From assembly GCF_011682145.1 (NCBI RefSeq), contig NZ_WHJH01000046.1, forward strand, positions 1-56,598: a DNA stretch of 56,598 bases, given 5' to 3'. A model generated the notes under the pieces. The model saw nothing but the letters and a program-made list of their open reading frames with translations. It was not told the DNA's origin and did no database searches. Within the stretch, counting starts at the first letter, position 1; every line of letters begins with the position of its first letter. Both the position numbers and the translations under genes were made by a program. Positions 43,566 through 51,757 of this stretch are shown piece by piece. This stretch comes from Massilia mucilaginosa (lineage in GTDB: Bacteria > Pseudomonadota > Gammaproteobacteria > Burkholderiales > Burkholderiaceae_D).

Positions 43566-44459
43566 TCAGCCGCGTGTAAGCAGATTGCCGGCCATGCGCA
43601 GAAGAAAGCCCGCACTGCCCGCTTCGCACGGGGTAAACCGTGGCAGGGCGAACAGGTCGCTGCCGCTGCGCGCCGCGCCGCGTCCGCTGCCGACGGCCGC
43701 CTCGAAGCCCTGGGCACGCAGCATCAGGCCGTGGCGCTGCTCGAAATCCTCGCCCGGCTTGCCGCTGGGGTAGGCGAACAGGCTCACGCGCGCGCGGATC
43801 AATTCTTCGATGCGGCACCGGCCCTCGGCGATCTCGGCGCGCGCGGCGGCGTTGGACAGGGTCGAGAGCACCGTGTGGTGCAGCGGATGGGCGCCGATCC
43901 CCATGCCGGCGCGGTGCAGGGCCAGCACCTGGTCCGAACTCATCATGGTCGGGGTCGGGCGGCGCGCCATCGACAGGGCGCGCGCCAGGCGCTCGGCCGG
44001 CGGCAGCAGGCGCAGCGCGGCCAGCAGCATCTCGATCACGGCGCGGCGCCGCACCGGGCAGCCGATGTCGTAGCTGGCAAAGCCGCTGCGGCCCAGGTTG
44101 AGGCGCTCGCCGGGCGCGTTGCGCACCACTTCGGTGACGATGTCGCTCCAGGTGCAGCCGCCGTCGAGGTAGGCGGCGGCGACGAAAAACGTGGCCGGCA
44201 CGCCATAGCGCTGCAACAGGGGCAGCGCGACCGAGGCGTGCTCGGCGTAGCCGTTGTCGAAGGTCAGGCAGGCGGCGCGCGCCGGCAAGGTGCCTTCGGC
44301 CAGGTGGGTGACGGCGCGCGCGAGCGGCATCAGGCGGAACCAGCGGCGCAACAGGCGCAGGTGCTGCTCGAAACGGCGTCCGTGCAGGCACTCGGGAAAC
44401 AGCGGGTCGGGTGCGGCCAGCACGCGCTGGTACATGAGAATCGAAAGCGGAACGCGCAT
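43566..44459 (-). CDS. Polysaccharide deacetylase with altered metal motif
   Basis: A 297-residue NodB-domain protein starting MRVPLSILMYQRVLAAPDPL. Motif 1 reads CLTFDNGYAEH: the second Asp of TFDDG, a metal ligand, is Asn69 (codon 44253-44255). Motif 2 GAHPLHHTVLS keeps both histidines. The later FAYPSGKPGEDF segment matches family motif 3. There is no signal peptide, so it is probably cytoplasmic or membrane-peripheral. It could deacetylate a lipid-linked or nascent sugar, or have reduced activity. It diverges from a glycosyltransferase across 181 bp. Confidence 0.85.
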   Translation of the reverse strand: MRVPLSILMYQRVLAAPDPLFPECLHGRRFEQHLRLLRRWFRLMPLARAVTHLAEGTLPARAACLTFDNGYAEHASVALPLLQRYGVPATFFVAAAYLDGGCTWSDIVTEVVRNAPGERLNLGRSGFASYDIGCPVRRRAVIEMLLAALRLLPPAERLARALSMARRPTPTMMSSDQVLALHRAGMGIGAHPLHHTVLSTLSNAAARAEIAEGRCRIEELIRARVSLFAYPSGKPGEDFEQRHGLMLRAQGFEAAVGSGRGAARSGSDLFALPRFTPCEAGSAGFLLRMAGNLLTRG

Positions 44460-44482
44460 GTGATTTTCTTTGGTGAAACTAA

Positions 44483-44544
44483 TTGACTTGCCTCAATGAT
44501 GCGTCTGTGCCCGTCGGTACACTGAAACTCTTAAGTTGAGGCAA
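44483..44544. promoter_or_regulatory. Nested inverted repeats between deacetylase and glycosyltransferase
   Basis: A 9-bp inverted pair, TTGCCTCAA (44488-44496) and TTGAGGCAA (44536-44544), flanks a palindromic AACT-CTTA-AGTT (44526-44537). The left part is also TTGA-N6-TCAA (44483-44496). The arrangement is symmetrical about 44516, midway between the divergent genes. Confidence 0.5.
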
Positions 44545-44640
44545 TACTAAATCAGCGCGGGTGGCGACTTGTTGAGCATTCTCATGCCGCCCGCCTTGCT
44601 GGTCCCCGGCGACCGGCCCGTGTTGACAATGGAGGCGTGC

Positions 44641-45714
44641 ATGCGTATCGGAATTTTGTCTTATCCCATGCTGTTCGAACGCGAAGACGGCGTCCAGCAG
44701 CAAGTCCGCGAAACCATCCGCGCGCTGGTGCGGCTGGGCGTGCAGGGGACGTCGGGAATCGACGTGGAGTTGGTCAATCCGTATGCCAGCCGGCTCGATG
44801 AATACGACCTGATCCACGTGTTTTCGGCCACCCACGGCAACCAGCGCCTGGTGGAAGCGGCCGTCGAACAGGGCGTGCCGGTGGTGCTCACGCCGCTGAT
44901 CGCGCCGGGCTGGAACCGCGCCAGCGGCACCAGCGCGCGCGCCGCCGACCATCGGCTGGGCAACATGACCTCGTGGAATGTGCAGTCCGGCTACGCCCAG
45001 ACCCGGCGCGCCTTGCAGCAGGCCAGCCTGATCGTGGCGCTCGGTGAAGCCGAGAAGCAAGCCATCGGCGCCGGCTTCCTGATCGACAGCGGGCGGGTGC
45101 GGGTGCTGCCGAACGGCGTCAATACGGCCTTGCTGGCGGCCGATGGCGATCTGTTCCGCAAGCGCACCGGAATGAGCGGGCCGTTCGCCCTGATGGCCGG
45201 CCCGATTTCGCCCTACCAGAACCAGCTGGCGATGGCGCAGGCCATGGCGGCGCTGTCGCTGCCGGTGGTGCTGGTGGGCGAGGCCGGCGAACGCGACCAG
45301 GATTACCTGCGCGAGCTGCGCAGCGTGCGCGGCCTCACTTGCCTGGGCGCGCTGCGCCAGGATGAAGCGATGCTGGCCAGTACCTACGCGGCGGCCGCGC
45401 TGTGCATCGCGCCGGGCGACGGCCAGGGCACGGCGCTGGCGGTGCGCGACGCGCTGGCGGCGGGCGCGCCGATGCTGATCGCGCGCGATTCGCCGTTCAG
45501 CCTGGCCGGTGCCGAGTTCGCGCTGGCGCGGGTCGCTTGGGACGATACCGACGCCCAGCAGCGCGCGGTGCTGCGGCTGCTGGTGTCGCCGCCGCCGCGC
45601 GAACAGGTGCGCGCGCTGGTGCGCGGCGACAGCTGGGAGCGGGTGGCGCGGCAGGTGGCGGCCTGCTACGCGCAGGTGCACGGGGAGCGCCAGAGTGCGC
45701 TGGCCTGGACATGA
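44641..45714 (+). CDS. Glycosyltransferase of the exopolysaccharide locus
   Basis: A 357-residue GT-B-fold glycosyltransferase. The ATG follows GGAGG by 5 bp; an in-frame ATG 24 codons earlier lacks a ribosome site. The N-terminal part MRIGILSYPMLFEREDGVQQ and LIHVFSATHGNQRLVEAAVEQGVPVVLTPL resembles the acceptor domain of GT4-type enzymes. The C-terminal part has RVRVLPNGVNTALLAADG and a donor site DGQGTALAVRDALAAGAPMLIARD, where the expected E-x7-E is weakly conserved. It probably adds a sugar in the repeat unit; donor and acceptor are unknown. It converges with the next gene, 9 bp apart. Confidence 0.85.
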   Translation: MRIGILSYPMLFEREDGVQQQVRETIRALVRLGVQGTSGIDVELVNPYASRLDEYDLIHVFSATHGNQRLVEAAVEQGVPVVLTPLIAPGWNRASGTSARAADHRLGNMTSWNVQSGYAQTRRALQQASLIVALGEAEKQAIGAGFLIDSGRVRVLPNGVNTALLAADGDLFRKRTGMSGPFALMAGPISPYQNQLAMAQAMAALSLPVVLVGEAGERDQDYLRELRSVRGLTCLGALRQDEAMLASTYAAAALCIAPGDGQGTALAVRDALAAGAPMLIARDSPFSLAGAEFALARVAWDDTDAQQRAVLRLLVSPPPREQVRALVRGDSWERVARQVAACYAQVHGERQSALAWT

Positions 45715-45723
45715 TCGCCGCTT

Positions 45724-46908
45724 TCAGGAGTGCGCGGCCGGGCCGGGGCAGCCGCCGTCCGGGTGCGCCAGCGCATCGTACACGCGCAGATAGCCGCGCG
45801 CCATTTCGGGCAGGCTGTGCCTGGCGATGACCTGGCTGCGCGCGCGCATGCCGTGGCGCGCCGCCATGTCGGGGATGCGGCAGTAATCGGCAATCGCGGC
45901 GGCCATCAGGTCGGGCGCGCGCGGCGGCACCAGGATGCCGGTAAAGCCGGGATGCACCAGCACCGTATTGCCGCCCACGGCGGTCGCCACCACCGGCAGC
46001 CCGGTGGCCATGGCTTCGAGGATGGTATTCGAACTGCCTTCGGCCAGCGAGGGCAGCACGAACAGGTCCATGGCGCGCAGCAACTGGGCGATGTCGGTGC
46101 GTTCTCCCGGCAGCCAGGCGCGGTGCGCGGCGCCGGCGCGGGTGAGGGTGTCGAGGCAGGCGGCGCGTTGCGGGCCGTCGCCCACGATCAGCAGGCGCAT
46201 GCGCTGGTGGGCCGGATGGGGCGAGGCGATCAGGCGCAGGAAAGCTTCGACCAGGGTGCCGTAATCCTTGATTTCCTCCATCCGGCCGACGCTGCCGATG
46301 ACGAAGGCATTGTCCTGCATGAAGCCGGCCGGGCCGATCGCGGCCGGCGGGCCCAGGCGCGGGTGGAACTGGACGCTGTCGACCCCGTTCGAAATCTGCG
46401 ACACTTTTTCGGGTTCGGCGCCGACGCTGTCGATCAGCCAGTGTTCGAGGTCGGCGCTGACGGCGATGAAGTGCCCGATCAGCGGACGCAGCAGGCGGCG
46501 CAGCAGCTTGTACTTCAGGCGCTTGCCGTACAGGTCGCTCATATCGCGGCCATGCTCGCCGTGCACGCGCAGCTTGACGCCGGCCAGCGCCGCCACCAGC
46601 TGGCCTTCGATGCCGCACAGGTTGCGCGTGTGAATCAGATCCGGCTGCAGCGCGCGCAGGGCGCGGAACAGGCGCAGGTAATGGCCCCAGTCCTTGCCTT
46701 CGCGCTTGTTCAGGCTGATGATCTCGACGCCGCGCTGCTTGATATGCGCGTGATACTCCGAATAATCCTTGAGGCAGACGATGGCGTGCCGGTAGCGTTC
46801 GGGCGGCATATGCTTGATCAGGTTGATCAGGCCGTTTTCGAGACCGCCGACGTCGAGCTGATGGATCAGATGCACCACAAGGCGCGGCGGTTCAAGGGAA
46901 GTAGTCAT
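45724..46908 (-). CDS. XrtA-system glycosyltransferase (TIGR03088 type)
   Basis: A 394-residue GT4-type glycosyltransferase. The start MTTSLEPPRL follows GGAGT. The sequence LVVHLIHQLDVGGLENGLINLIKHMPPERYRHAIVCL is a hallmark of the PEP-CTERM/XrtA family. It is followed by DLIHTRNLCGIEGQLVAA and the donor motif SLAEGSSNTILEAMATGLPVVATAVGG, with the E-x7-E element (Glu in AEGSS and in ILEAM). It is probably cytoplasmic and acts on the lipid-linked repeat unit. It converges with the preceding glycosyltransferase gene. Confidence 0.93.
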   Translation of the reverse strand: MTTSLEPPRLVVHLIHQLDVGGLENGLINLIKHMPPERYRHAIVCLKDYSEYHAHIKQRGVEIISLNKREGKDWGHYLRLFRALRALQPDLIHTRNLCGIEGQLVAALAGVKLRVHGEHGRDMSDLYGKRLKYKLLRRLLRPLIGHFIAVSADLEHWLIDSVGAEPEKVSQISNGVDSVQFHPRLGPPAAIGPAGFMQDNAFVIGSVGRMEEIKDYGTLVEAFLRLIASPHPAHQRMRLLIVGDGPQRAACLDTLTRAGAAHRAWLPGERTDIAQLLRAMDLFVLPSLAEGSSNTILEAMATGLPVVATAVGGNTVLVHPGFTGILVPPRAPDLMAAAIADYCRIPDMAARHGMRARSQVIARHSLPEMARGYLRVYDALAHPDGGCPGPAAHS

Positions 46909-46983
46909 GGTCGACTCCAAAGGTTAATCGGGCGAACGGAACAAACAGGATGACGCGGATAGCGCCGCCCTCAACTTCACACC

Positions 46984-47045
46984 GGTGTCAGGTCTGACAT
47001 TCGGACACGGCCTCAACTGCAAACTCCGGTGTCAGACCTGACACC
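46984..47045. repeat. Dispersed palindromic repeat, copies 2 and 3
   Basis: A 27-bp copy at 46984-47010, matching 3557-3583 at 25 of 27 positions, is followed 18 bp later by the palindrome GGTGTCAG-AC-CTGACACC (47028-47045). The GTGTCAG arms of both copies can pair with each other, so the region can form one large hairpin. Confidence 0.75.
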
Positions 47046-47065
47046 AGCTTGTTGTTTGGCATCGG

Positions 47066-47860
47066 CTAGTCGTAGTAGCCGTGGTAGTCGCCGCCGTTGA
47101 AGGCGCGCGCTTTGTTGCAGATCAGGTCGACGCGGGCGCAGTTGTCGAGCCGCAGCAGCGCTTCCTTGACGTCGCGCTGGGTCGTCGTCTCGGATTCGAC
47201 CACCATCACCACCTGGCCCATCTGGGCCGCCAGTACCGCCGCTTCGGTGGTCAGCAGCAGGGGCGGCAAATCGAAAATCACAATCCGGTCCGGGTAGCGG
47301 TTGGCAATTTCCGAGAGCAGCTTGCTCATCGCGTGGCTGGCCAGCAGTTCGGTGGCGTGCTTGTTGTTGCGCCCCGCCGGCAACAGGCTCAGGGTCGGGA
47401 TGTTGGTCTTGAGAATCACGTCCGACAGGCTCAGGTCGTCGTTGAGCAGGATGTCCATCAGCCCCAGCCCCGGCGCCAGGCCGAGCGTGCGCAGCACCGA
47501 GGGTCGCGCCACGTCGGCGTCGACCAGCAGCACGGTGTGGTCTTTTTCCATGGCGATGCTCATCGCCAGGTTGATCGCACAGTAGGTCTTGCCTTCGCCG
47601 GGCAGGGCGCTGGTGACGACGATCAGGTTGCCGTGCCGTACCCCGCCGGATACCGCCGCGCGCGCATTGCGCAATAGGGGGCGCTTGATGATGCGAAAGT
47701 CTTCGGCCACGCTGGTGCGCCCGCCGTCGTACGTCACCATGCCCATCTGCTGCAGGCGCGCCAGGTTGATGTCGACTTCGCGCAGCTGCTCGGCGCTGTG
47801 GGCGCCGGCGGGCGCGTCGGGGCCGTGCGGCGCAGCGGCCGGTGTAAGGGAACTGTCCAC
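47066..47860 (-). CDS. XrtA-associated tyrosine autokinase (CpsD/EpsG type)
   Basis: A 264-residue BY-kinase that pairs with the chain-length protein to control exopolysaccharide polymerisation. The GTG start, after GGGAGTACAAC, is chosen because the upstream frame overlaps the chain-length gene. Walker A is ALPGEGKTYCAIN, Walker A' is VLLVDADVARPS and Walker B is VIFDLPPLL. The C-terminus GGDYHGYYD is the tyrosine cluster that gets autophosphorylated. It starts 17 bp after the chain-length gene stop. Confidence 0.92.
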   Translation of the reverse strand: MDSSLTPAAAPHGPDAPAGAHSAEQLREVDINLARLQQMGMVTYDGGRTSVAEDFRIIKRPLLRNARAAVSGGVRHGNLIVVTSALPGEGKTYCAINLAMSIAMEKDHTVLLVDADVARPSVLRTLGLAPGLGLMDILLNDDLSLSDVILKTNIPTLSLLPAGRNNKHATELLASHAMSKLLSEIANRYPDRIVIFDLPPLLLTTEAAVLAAQMGQVVMVVESETTTQRDVKEALLRLDNCARVDLICNKARAFNGGDYHGYYD

Positions 47861-47877
47861 GTTGTACTCCCTGGGGC

Positions 47878-49407
47878 TTAGCCCGTAAAAAATCCGGATG
47901 CCATGATCGCGCCGTACAGGCCGAGCAGGGCGGTGAAGGCGCAGCCGAGCAGGTATTGTCCCCGCCGCAGCTTGTTGCTTTCGGCATCGTTCCAACTCAT
48001 CGATACCGTACCGAGCACGTTCAGGCCGGTGATCTCGCGCAGCGCACTCGGACTCACAAACGTTGGACGGATCTGGCTGATCAGGAGCGCCGCGCCCAGG
48101 CCGGCACACAGGGCGATCAGCAGCACGCCGCTGTAGAACAGGCGCCGGTTGGGGCCGACCGGCGAAATCGGCATGGTGGGCGGATCGATGATGCGGAAGG
48201 TCATCATCTCGGTCGAGGAACTCAGGTCGCCCGAGATCCTGGCCGACTCGCGCCGCGCGATCAGCTTTTCGTAGTTGTCCTTGTTGATTTCATAATCGCG
48301 GTTGAGCTGGGCCAGTTGCGATTCGACTTCCGGCACCGCATTGCTCTGCTCGCGCAGGCGCTCGTGGCGCACGCTGTACTCATGCACCCGCACCCGCATC
48401 GAGGCCACCTTGGCGTCGGCCTCGGTCAGGGCCACCTTGAGCTGCTGCAGCATGGGGCTGTAGAAGCGGCCCGGGTCGCCATCGCGCAGCGCCAGTTTGC
48501 TTTCTTCGATCTTGCGCGCTTCGAGCTGGGCCAGCAGGCGGCGCGCGCTGACCACGTCCGGGTGCAGGTCGGTGTATTGCAGGCGCAAGGTGTCCAGGTT
48601 CTTGTTGATGGCGGCGATGCGGGCGTCGATGTCGGGGTTGACGACGGCGCGCGGACGCGCATCGGCGCCGGCCGGCAGCGGGTCGCCGTTGATGCGGGCC
48701 TGGATCGCGATGCGCGCCTGTTCGGCTTCGAGCAGGTCGATGCGCGCGGTGCTGAGCGCGTCGCTGGCAATGGCCAGCTGGGCGCTGTAATCGACGCCCT
48801 GGCGCGGCAGCAGCGCGCTGTTGCGCAGCTTGAATTCCTTGACCGTGTTTTCGGCCGCCACCAGGCGCTGCTCGTAGTTCTTGATCTGGTCGTCGATGAA
48901 ACGGATGGCGTTCTGCGAATCGGCTTTCTTGCCCTTGAAGCTGCCTTCCAGGAAGATGGTCAGCAGCGCCTGCACCACGTCGTGCACCTGCTTGGGATTG
49001 TCGCCGCCGTAAGTGATCGAATAGATATCGTTGGTGCTGGTGCCGGAAATTTTCAGGCGCATGGCCAGCTCGTCGATCTGTTGCTCGCGCTGGCGCGGCG
49101 TGGTGGCGTCGACATCGAGGTCGACCGTGCGCAACACGCGCTCCAGATTCGGCCGGCTGAGCAGGGTACGGCTCATGATCGACACTTGGTGTTGCACGTT
49201 GGGCATGCTGGTCATGCTGGCCATCAGCGGTTTGAGGATACTCTGGGTATCGACAAACACGCGCGCCGAACTCTGGTAGTCGTTCGGCAGGCGCAGCACC
49301 ACCACCCAGCCCAGCCCCGCCACGACCCACATGGTGCCGATGGCGAGCCACCGATATTTCCAGATGCCTCGTACATGCAGCAGCAACTGGCTGATGAAGT
49401 CCTCCAT
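47878..49407 (-). CDS. XrtA-system polysaccharide chain-length determinant
   Basis: A 509-residue Wzz-type protein. The start is MEDFISQLLLHVRGIWKYRW. The first membrane helix (YRWLAIGTMWVVAGLGWVVVL) and the last pair (FYSGVLLIALCAGLGAALLI and LLGCAFTALLGLYGAIMA) bracket a large periplasmic part. That part includes long coiled coils (FIDDQIKNYEQRLVAAENTV, VESQLAQLNRDYEINKDNYEKL) and the proline-rich IIDPPTMPISPVGPNR just before the second helix. It matches the PEP-CTERM chain-length family (TIGR03007). The kinase gene follows directly, as in other loci. Confidence 0.93.
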   Translation of the reverse strand: MEDFISQLLLHVRGIWKYRWLAIGTMWVVAGLGWVVVLRLPNDYQSSARVFVDTQSILKPLMASMTSMPNVQHQVSIMSRTLLSRPNLERVLRTVDLDVDATTPRQREQQIDELAMRLKISGTSTNDIYSITYGGDNPKQVHDVVQALLTIFLEGSFKGKKADSQNAIRFIDDQIKNYEQRLVAAENTVKEFKLRNSALLPRQGVDYSAQLAIASDALSTARIDLLEAEQARIAIQARINGDPLPAGADARPRAVVNPDIDARIAAINKNLDTLRLQYTDLHPDVVSARRLLAQLEARKIEESKLALRDGDPGRFYSPMLQQLKVALTEADAKVASMRVRVHEYSVRHERLREQSNAVPEVESQLAQLNRDYEINKDNYEKLIARRESARISGDLSSSTEMMTFRIIDPPTMPISPVGPNRRLFYSGVLLIALCAGLGAALLISQIRPTFVSPSALREITGLNVLGTVSMSWNDAESNKLRRGQYLLGCAFTALLGLYGAIMASGFFTG

Positions 49408-49486
49408 ATCGTGTGGGTCTCCGTAAGTCGGACGGCGATGGGAAGCGACACTGCCAGCTTCACTACTCGTTCGATTATATGTCCGT

Positions 49487-49533
49487 GGAAACTGTAAGTT
49501 TCCGCTGATCACGGGCGCGTTGATTCGCGTCAA
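49487..49533. promoter_or_regulatory. Palindromes upstream of the chain-length gene
   Basis: A perfect inverted repeat GGAAACT-GTA-AGTTTCC (49487-49503) and a TTGA-N6-TCAA box (TTGATTCGCGTCAA, 49520-49533) lie 80-126 bp before the start codon. On the minus strand a TATAAT (within 49475-49481) lies between them and the gene. Together they look like a promoter with upstream regulator sites. Confidence 0.45.
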
Positions 49534-49761
49534 GAGTAAAAAGAGCATGCGCCCGCAGCCTGCCCTGAGCAAAAAAATCGTCCGGCCAGGCGCGCTCCTG
49601 ACCGGAAAAATGCCGGCTGACAGCGAGCCGTGCATCAGAGTCCACCGGGGCGGTCCGGCGCCCGCATCCCCAGCCGGCGCTGACCGCGCAGCACCGGCTG
49701 CGGGCCCTGGAATGGCCGCAAACAGCGTGGCCACCTTGTTCTTCTTGTCCGCATGGCCGGC

Positions 49762-50700
49762 CTAGTTGCGGCGCCGTGTCATCAGCGTCATGCCCAGCAG
49801 GCCGAGGCCGAACAGCGCCAGGCCGCCCGGTTCCGGCACCGCCGTTTTCTGCATGGCGTTGGCGAGGGTGGTCTGGTTGATGGTCAACTGATAGTTCTGG
49901 TTGGCGTTGAGCGTGAGCGAGGTGGCTGCGAATTTCAGCCAGCCCGGGTCGAATGTCGAGTTGCCAGCGTAGCCGCCATTGCGGCTGGACAAGCTCTCGC
50001 CGTTGAGTTTGCCGGGCGAGTAGTCGAGCATGAGTTCGCCGGTATCCAGGTTGATGATGTTCACGCTCCACGCCAGGCGGGCGATGGCGTTGGTGCCGCT
50101 GCCGCTGCCGCTGCTGGCATAGGCCTGGGTCATCGGCCTGCCGTCGAAGGAGACCGACATGGTCTCGCTGGCGCCGAGGGTGAAGCGGAACATGGTCAGG
50201 GTACCGACGTCGGACTGGCCGCCGGCCTCGCCATCGCTGCGCAGGGACGCGTCGGCGCGCGTTTCGACGCGTGCCCCGGCGTCGCGCGCACCGATGGTCA
50301 TGGCGTTGCCGGTCATGTTCTGGTCGGCATAGCCGAAGGTACCGGGCAGGCTTGGCAGTATGGAAAAGTAGCTGAAGTCGTTTTCGGCGCGCGGCGGCGT
50401 GGGCAGCCCGACAAACTGGTGCGCCACATCGGGCATTGTGCCGCTGAGGATGCCGCTGCTCGGGGTCGTCGCGATGACGCTCGCGCCGTTGAGGGAAGCG
50501 GTGGCACGGGCGGTGACGGCGCCGTTGAGCGAGGTGAAATCCGTCGACTTGAAGGCGCCGCCGCTGTGATGAAGCAGGCGGAAATTGTCGATCAGGAGGA
50601 CGGACTGGGCGAATGCATCGGCGCGCGCGCCGTTCATTGCGGCCAGGCAGAGACCGGCAATCGCCGCATGTTTCATCAGGGATGTCGGGACTAGTTTCAT
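49762..50700 (-). CDS. PEP-CTERM sorting-domain protein
   Basis: A 312-residue exported protein. A signal peptide (LMKHAAIAGLCLAAMNGA) is followed by a beta-rich body with many Ser, Thr, Ala and Asn residues. The C-terminus is VPEP, then a hydrophobic helix (GLALFGLGLLGMTLM) and TRRRN, the sorting tag cut by an exosortase of the XrtA type. The body includes SVNIINLDTGELMLDYSPG and YQLTINQTTLANA; no adhesion repeat is visible. It is probably processed and released to the surface or matrix. A sigma-54 promoter lies 70 bp upstream, in keeping with control by PrsR. Confidence 0.92.
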   Translation of the reverse strand: MKLVPTSLMKHAAIAGLCLAAMNGARADAFAQSVLLIDNFRLLHHSGGAFKSTDFTSLNGAVTARATASLNGASVIATTPSSGILSGTMPDVAHQFVGLPTPPRAENDFSYFSILPSLPGTFGYADQNMTGNAMTIGARDAGARVETRADASLRSDGEAGGQSDVGTLTMFRFTLGASETMSVSFDGRPMTQAYASSGSGSGTNAIARLAWSVNIINLDTGELMLDYSPGKLNGESLSSRNGGYAGNSTFDPGWLKFAATSLTLNANQNYQLTINQTTLANAMQKTAVPEPGGLALFGLGLLGMTLMTRRRN

Positions 50701-51004
50701 AATTAACTCTCCGGTGGGATCAGGTGGGGAAGCGTCGACAGCTTGCGGCGCCGCCGTGCAAACCTTGTATGCAGCAAGCGTGCCAGCCCGGTTTATGCTT
50801 ACAAATCAATGACTTGCCAAGAGTAACTCAACAGTTCAGAGTGATTTCCACAAGGATGCAAAATTTCCCGACGTTCTACGTTTGTTGCAGAACAATGTCC
50901 GGGCGGAGCGCCTGAACTTCCGTATTGATGGCCCTGTCTGACTTACACAACTTTGCGCGCGGACCGGCAGGCGGACCGTGCGATCACGTGGAAGGAAGAG
51001 AGCC
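50701..51004. other. Divergent promoter region between PEP-CTERM and FeeM-like genes
   Basis: A 304-bp gap between divergent genes. The minus-strand sigma-54 promoter lies at 50770-50785. The middle (50800-50920) is AT-richer than the genes and can hold upstream activator sites such as GCAAAATTTCCCGACG near 50868. No ORF with a ribosome site was found. Confidence 0.6.
50770..50785 (-). promoter_or_regulatory. Sigma-54 (-24/-12) promoter of the PEP-CTERM gene
   Basis: On the minus strand the sequence is TGGCACGCTTGCTGCA. It has the perfect -24 box TGGCACG and a GC at the correct distance (GG-N10-GC); the -12 box CTGCA differs from the TTGCA consensus at one base. It lies 70 bp upstream of the start codon. 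Confidence 0.75.
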
Positions 51005-51745
51005 ATGTTTCAAGACGATCTACCGATTGCAACCTTCGAAATGCCGGCGGGCTTGCGCGAGCCGGAACCGAGCGAGGCGCCGCCGGCGGCCCACGATCCG
51101 GGGCAGCAGCTGCAGGTTTTCCATATCCGCCTTGCCAATTCGGCCGGACGGCGCGAAGCCGCCAGCCTGCTGATCCGCAAGATGTACGGCTGGCGCGGCT
51201 ATGCCTTCGAGCCCAGCCTGCAGCACGATCCGAACAAGGTGACCTTGTATGCCGAAACCGGGGGGGTACTGGTCGGCACCATGAGCTTGTGCCTGGACAG
51301 TGCATTCGGGCTACCGGCCGATGACAATTTTCGCGACAAGCTCGACGCGCTGCGCAGCCAGGGCCGGCGCTTGTGCGAGCCCTCGCGCCTGGCGATCGAC
51401 AAGGGAGTCACCAAGCGCGTGTTCGCCGCGCTGATCCATATCTCGTATCTGTACTCGCACAAGCTGCACGGATTCACCGATTATGTGATCGAAGTCAATC
51501 CACGCCACGTGATGTTCTATAAGCGCATGCTCGGTTTCAGCGACTTCGGCGGCGAGCGTCCGTGCAGCCGGGTCGGCGCGCCGGCTGTCCTGCTGCGCCT
51601 GCCGCTGGAAGAGATGGGCGTGCAGATCCGCAAATGGGGCGGGCTGATGGAGCAGCATGGCGAAGAGCGCTCCTTTTACCCGTATTTTTTTCCGGTGTGG
51701 GACGAGCCGGGCATCACCGCGCGCCTGAACGGCGGGCGTCACTGA
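51005..51745 (+). CDS. FeeM-like N-acyltransferase (GNAT fold)
   Basis: A 246-residue protein with a GNAT-type acyltransferase fold akin to the N-acyl amino acid synthase FeeM and to PEP-CTERM/exosortase-associated acyltransferases. Key segments are REAASLLIRKMYGWRGYAFE, VTLYAETGGVLVGTMSLCLDSAFGLPAD, CEPSRLAIDKG and YVIEVNPRHVMFYKRMLGF. The last carries the H-x-x-x-Y-K-R-x-L-G-F pattern that follows the acyl-pantetheine site in this family. A long-chain acyl group on ACP would be the donor and an amino acid or amine the acceptor, by analogy. The ATG follows GGAAGAGAG. Thirteen bases separate it from the FAD oxidase gene. Confidence 0.85.
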   Translation: MFQDDLPIATFEMPAGLREPEPSEAPPAAHDPGQQLQVFHIRLANSAGRREAASLLIRKMYGWRGYAFEPSLQHDPNKVTLYAETGGVLVGTMSLCLDSAFGLPADDNFRDKLDALRSQGRRLCEPSRLAIDKGVTKRVFAALIHISYLYSHKLHGFTDYVIEVNPRHVMFYKRMLGFSDFGGERPCSRVGAPAVLLRLPLEEMGVQIRKWGGLMEQHGEERSFYPYFFPVWDEPGITARLNGGRH

Positions 51746-51757
51746 CACGGGGGCGCG

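Noticed and set aside
49440-49470. Sigma-54 promoter before the chain-length gene
   Set aside because: TGGCAG is present on the minus strand, but no GC lies at the correct -12 distance.
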